Source of the DNA: Marinobacterium profundum
GTDB taxonomy: Bacteria > Pseudomonadota > Gammaproteobacteria > Pseudomonadales > Balneatricaceae
Length of the DNA stretch: 37,407 nucleotides
Assembly: GCF_001528745.1 (NCBI RefSeq)
Contig: NZ_BCNS01000117.1
Coordinates: forward strand, 1 to 37,407
Direction: 5' to 3'
In this document: in pieces, positions 35,880 to 37,407 of the stretch
Layout of the letters: each line of letters starts with the position of its first letter
Numbering within the stretch: position 1 is the first letter of the stretch
Notes under the pieces: model-generated
What the model saw: the letters and a program-made list of their open reading frames with translations, nothing else
Told to the model about the DNA's origin: nothing
Database searches by the model: none
Program-made: the position numbers and the translations under genes

Positions 35880-37088
35880 TTACTCCACCGAGGTGGACTC
35901 AATACGATGAATACTCAGATCCGCCCCATTGAACTCCTGCTCCTGCGACAGACGCAGCCCGGTGACCAGCTTGACGCCACCATACACCAGCGCACCGCCT
36001 GCCAGCGCCACAGTGACACCCGCCAGGGTTCCAACCAGCTGCGACATCAGACTGACACCTCCCAGACCGCCCAGCGCCTCACTGCCGAAGATACCCGCCG
36101 CAATGCCACCCCAGGCACCACAGACGCCGTGCAGGGGCCACACACCCAGCACGTCGTCGATTTTCCAGCGATTCTGCATCAGCGTGAACAGCCAGACGAA
36201 AATAGCCGACGCAACACCGCCCACTGCGAGCGCACCAATCGGGTGCAACAGATCGGAACCCGCACAAACCGCCACCAGACCCGCCAGCGGACCGTTGTGG
36301 ATAAAGCCAGGGTCATTACGCCCCAGCACAAGTGCCACAATAATGCCGCCCACCATGGCCATCAGACTGTTCACCGCCACCAAACCAGAAATACCATCCA
36401 GCGTCTGGGCGGACATGACGTTAAAGCCAAACCAGCCAATGCAGAGAATCCAGGCACCCAGGGCCAGAAACGGAATATTCGATGGCGGGTACGCCACCAG
36501 CCGATCACCACGATAACGACCATGGCGATTCCCCAGCAGCAGCACCGCCACCAGCGCTATCCAGCCACCCACAGCATGCACCACGACCGAGCCTGCGAAA
36601 TCATGAAACTGAGCCCCGAAACTCGATTCCAGCCAGGCCTGAAAGCCATAGTTGCCGTTCCAGATAATGCCCTCGAAGAACGGATACACGAAGCCGACCG
36701 TCAGCGCCGATGCCGTCAGCATGGGCCAGAAGCGCGCACGCTCAGCCACACCGCCGGAAATAATGGCCGGGATTGCTGCCGCGAAGGTCATCAAGAAGAA
36801 AAATTTGACCAGCGTATAACCATTGTTCTGCGCCAGCGTTTCCGCATCCGCGAAAAAGGTCACATCGTAGGCCACCCAGTAGCCGACAAAGAAGTACGCC
36901 ACGGCCGAAAAACCGAAATCGGTCATGATCTTGACCAGGGCATTGACCTGATTCTTGTGCCGGACCGTGCCGACTTCAAGAAAGGCAAAGCCCGCATGCA
37001 TGGCAAACACCATGATGGCACCCAGCAGAATGAAAAGCGTATTCGAACTCTGGATCAGGGTTTCAACCGCACTGTTGACAGTTTCCAA
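35880..37088 (-). CDS. amtB: Ammonium transporter, Amt/MEP family
   Basis: 402 residues with eleven expected membrane helices. Pore residues are Asp163 and His171 in FHDFAGSVVVHAVGG, and the twin His is His320 in LGVWPLHGVCGAWGG. PAIISGGVAERARF and the C-terminal tail EFNGADLSIH, where a GlnK-type PII would dock, are also seen. There is no cleavable signal peptide. The start is TTG 37088, with AGGAGG six bases upstream; the longer frame begins with TTG 37127 and has no such site. No glnK gene lies downstream, where mdh is found instead. A sigma-54-like promoter and an NtrC-like dyad upstream suggest nitrogen control. Confidence 0.93.
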   Translation of the reverse strand: METVNSAVETLIQSSNTLFILLGAIMVFAMHAGFAFLEVGTVRHKNQVNALVKIMTDFGFSAVAYFFVGYWVAYDVTFFADAETLAQNNGYTLVKFFFLMTFAAAIPAIISGGVAERARFWPMLTASALTVGFVYPFFEGIIWNGNYGFQAWLESSFGAQFHDFAGSVVVHAVGGWIALVAVLLLGNRHGRYRGDRLVAYPPSNIPFLALGAWILCIGWFGFNVMSAQTLDGISGLVAVNSLMAMVGGIIVALVLGRNDPGFIHNGPLAGLVAVCAGSDLLHPIGALAVGGVASAIFVWLFTLMQNRWKIDDVLGVWPLHGVCGAWGGIAAGIFGSEALGGLGGVSLMSQLVGTLAGVTVALAGGALVYGGVKLVTGLRLSQEQEFNGADLSIHRIESTSVE

Positions 37089-37130
37089 GAACAGCCTCCT
37101 AAGCTCTGAACCATCTACATGGCCCAAGAC

Positions 37131-37146
37131 GCACCAACAAGGTGCA
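37131..37146. promoter_or_regulatory. NtrC-like dyad upstream of amtB
   Basis: GCAC, seven bases, GTGC (37131-37145) within GCACCAACAAGGTGCA matches the GCAC-N7-GTGC pattern of NtrC sites. It lies about 50 bases upstream of the amtB start and downstream of the sigma-54-like promoter, an unusual position. Confidence 0.45.
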
Positions 37147-37358
37147 TATTATTATTAACCGACCCATCCCGGTGCAAAGCCCATTACAACAGAACCCGCT
37201 TCCCTTCAGCCTTGCCTTGATATCACAAACCACCATTTCCAGCACCCGACGCACCTGACCGGAACCTGTCGAGCACTCAAATAGCGCATACCGGAACAAC
37301 TTGCCCTAAATTAAAGCATTATTTATGCCACAATATTGACCTCAGCTCATTAACCACC
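37147..37358. other. Long amtB leader/promoter region
   Basis: About 210 bases between the NtrC-like dyad and the terminal repeat, including the sigma-54-like element. A short minus-strand frame (37099-37299) has no recognisable feature and is not called. Confidence 0.4.
37315..37330 (-). promoter_or_regulatory. Sigma-54-like promoter of amtB
   Basis: On the minus strand TGGCATAAATAATGCT has the required GG-N10-GC spacing. It matches the -24 TGGCA and -12 TGCT parts of the consensus, with three mismatches at less conserved positions. Transcription would start near 37304, giving a leader of about 215 nt. Confidence 0.5.
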
Positions 37359-37407
37359 AGGAGGCTGTCCGAGAATGCTAGCCGTAGCGAGAGCCGACTG
37401 ATTTGAG
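37359..37407 (+). repeat. Dispersed repeat, copy at the window end (truncated)
   Basis: The first 21 bases are identical to 4081-4101, starting AGGAGGCTGTCCGAGAATGC. The sequence then continues with GCCGTAGCGAGAGCC, partly like the tail of copy A read on its own strand. The element is cut by the window end, so its full length is unknown. Confidence 0.7.

Noticed and set aside
37091-37100. AGGAGGCTGT before amtB as another copy of the dispersed repeat
   Set aside because: On the minus strand only ten bases match and they are explained by the Shine-Dalgarno sequence; the following bases diverge.
35838-37109. A 423-codon plus-strand open frame
   Set aside because: Antisense to amtB, rich in Gln, His, Arg and Thr as expected of a shadow frame, with no domain.

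Overview
The window reads as an ordinary chromosomal segment of a gammaproteobacterium. Gene order gltA / sdhCDAB-sucAB-lpd-sucCD, a YejK/NdpA nucleoid protein, HtpG, SelO, a DUF3301 protein and an ErcA-type iron alcohol dehydrogenase next to a hybrid kinase all resemble Pseudomonas and marine Oceanospirillales relatives such as Marinobacterium; the exact genus is inference. No rRNA, tRNA, CRISPR array, prophage or complete IS was seen.

Left part (1-13.9 kb): a nucleoid-associated protein and a convergent membrane diguanylate cyclase sit between inverted copies of a 35-bp repeat. Next to them lie two tandem CTAG-bounded MITE-like elements. Then come trhO (tRNA U34 hydroxylation), hisC, an ornithine/lysine decarboxylase, a two-CBS protein, a PhzF-fold enzyme, a DUF1127 micro-protein too short for usual ORF cut-offs, a divergent MocR-type regulator with a symmetric set of operator-like boxes, an ercA-hybrid kinase operon and a DksA/TraR-like zinc-finger protein.

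Middle part (13.7-21.6 kb): a possible small transcript with its own terminator; htpG behind a consensus-quality heat-shock promoter; a DUF599 membrane protein; selO; and a plus-strand run of a DUF3301 protein, a group II truncated haemoglobin and an overlapping polytopic membrane protein. A stand-alone LON-substrate-binding-domain protein follows.

Right part (21.6-37.4 kb): most of the TCA cycle. On the minus strand sdhCDAB ends at a strong terminator, then sucA-sucB-lpd and sucC-sucD follow. gltA is divergent from sdhC across a 413-bp promoter region. On the far side of gltA lie an LDH-like malate dehydrogenase and an ammonium transporter, both on the minus strand and both with non-ATG starts set by strong Shine-Dalgarno sequences. 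Together these genes encode citrate synthase, 2-oxoglutarate dehydrogenase, succinyl-CoA synthetase, succinate dehydrogenase and malate dehydrogenase; aconitase, isocitrate dehydrogenase and fumarase are not in the window. The window ends in another copy of the dispersed repeat.

I found no convincing wholly new system. The best leads are the MocR operator array, the dispersed CTAG repeat family, the small transcription unit near 13.7-13.9 kb, the haemoglobin/membrane-protein pair and the amtB control region.
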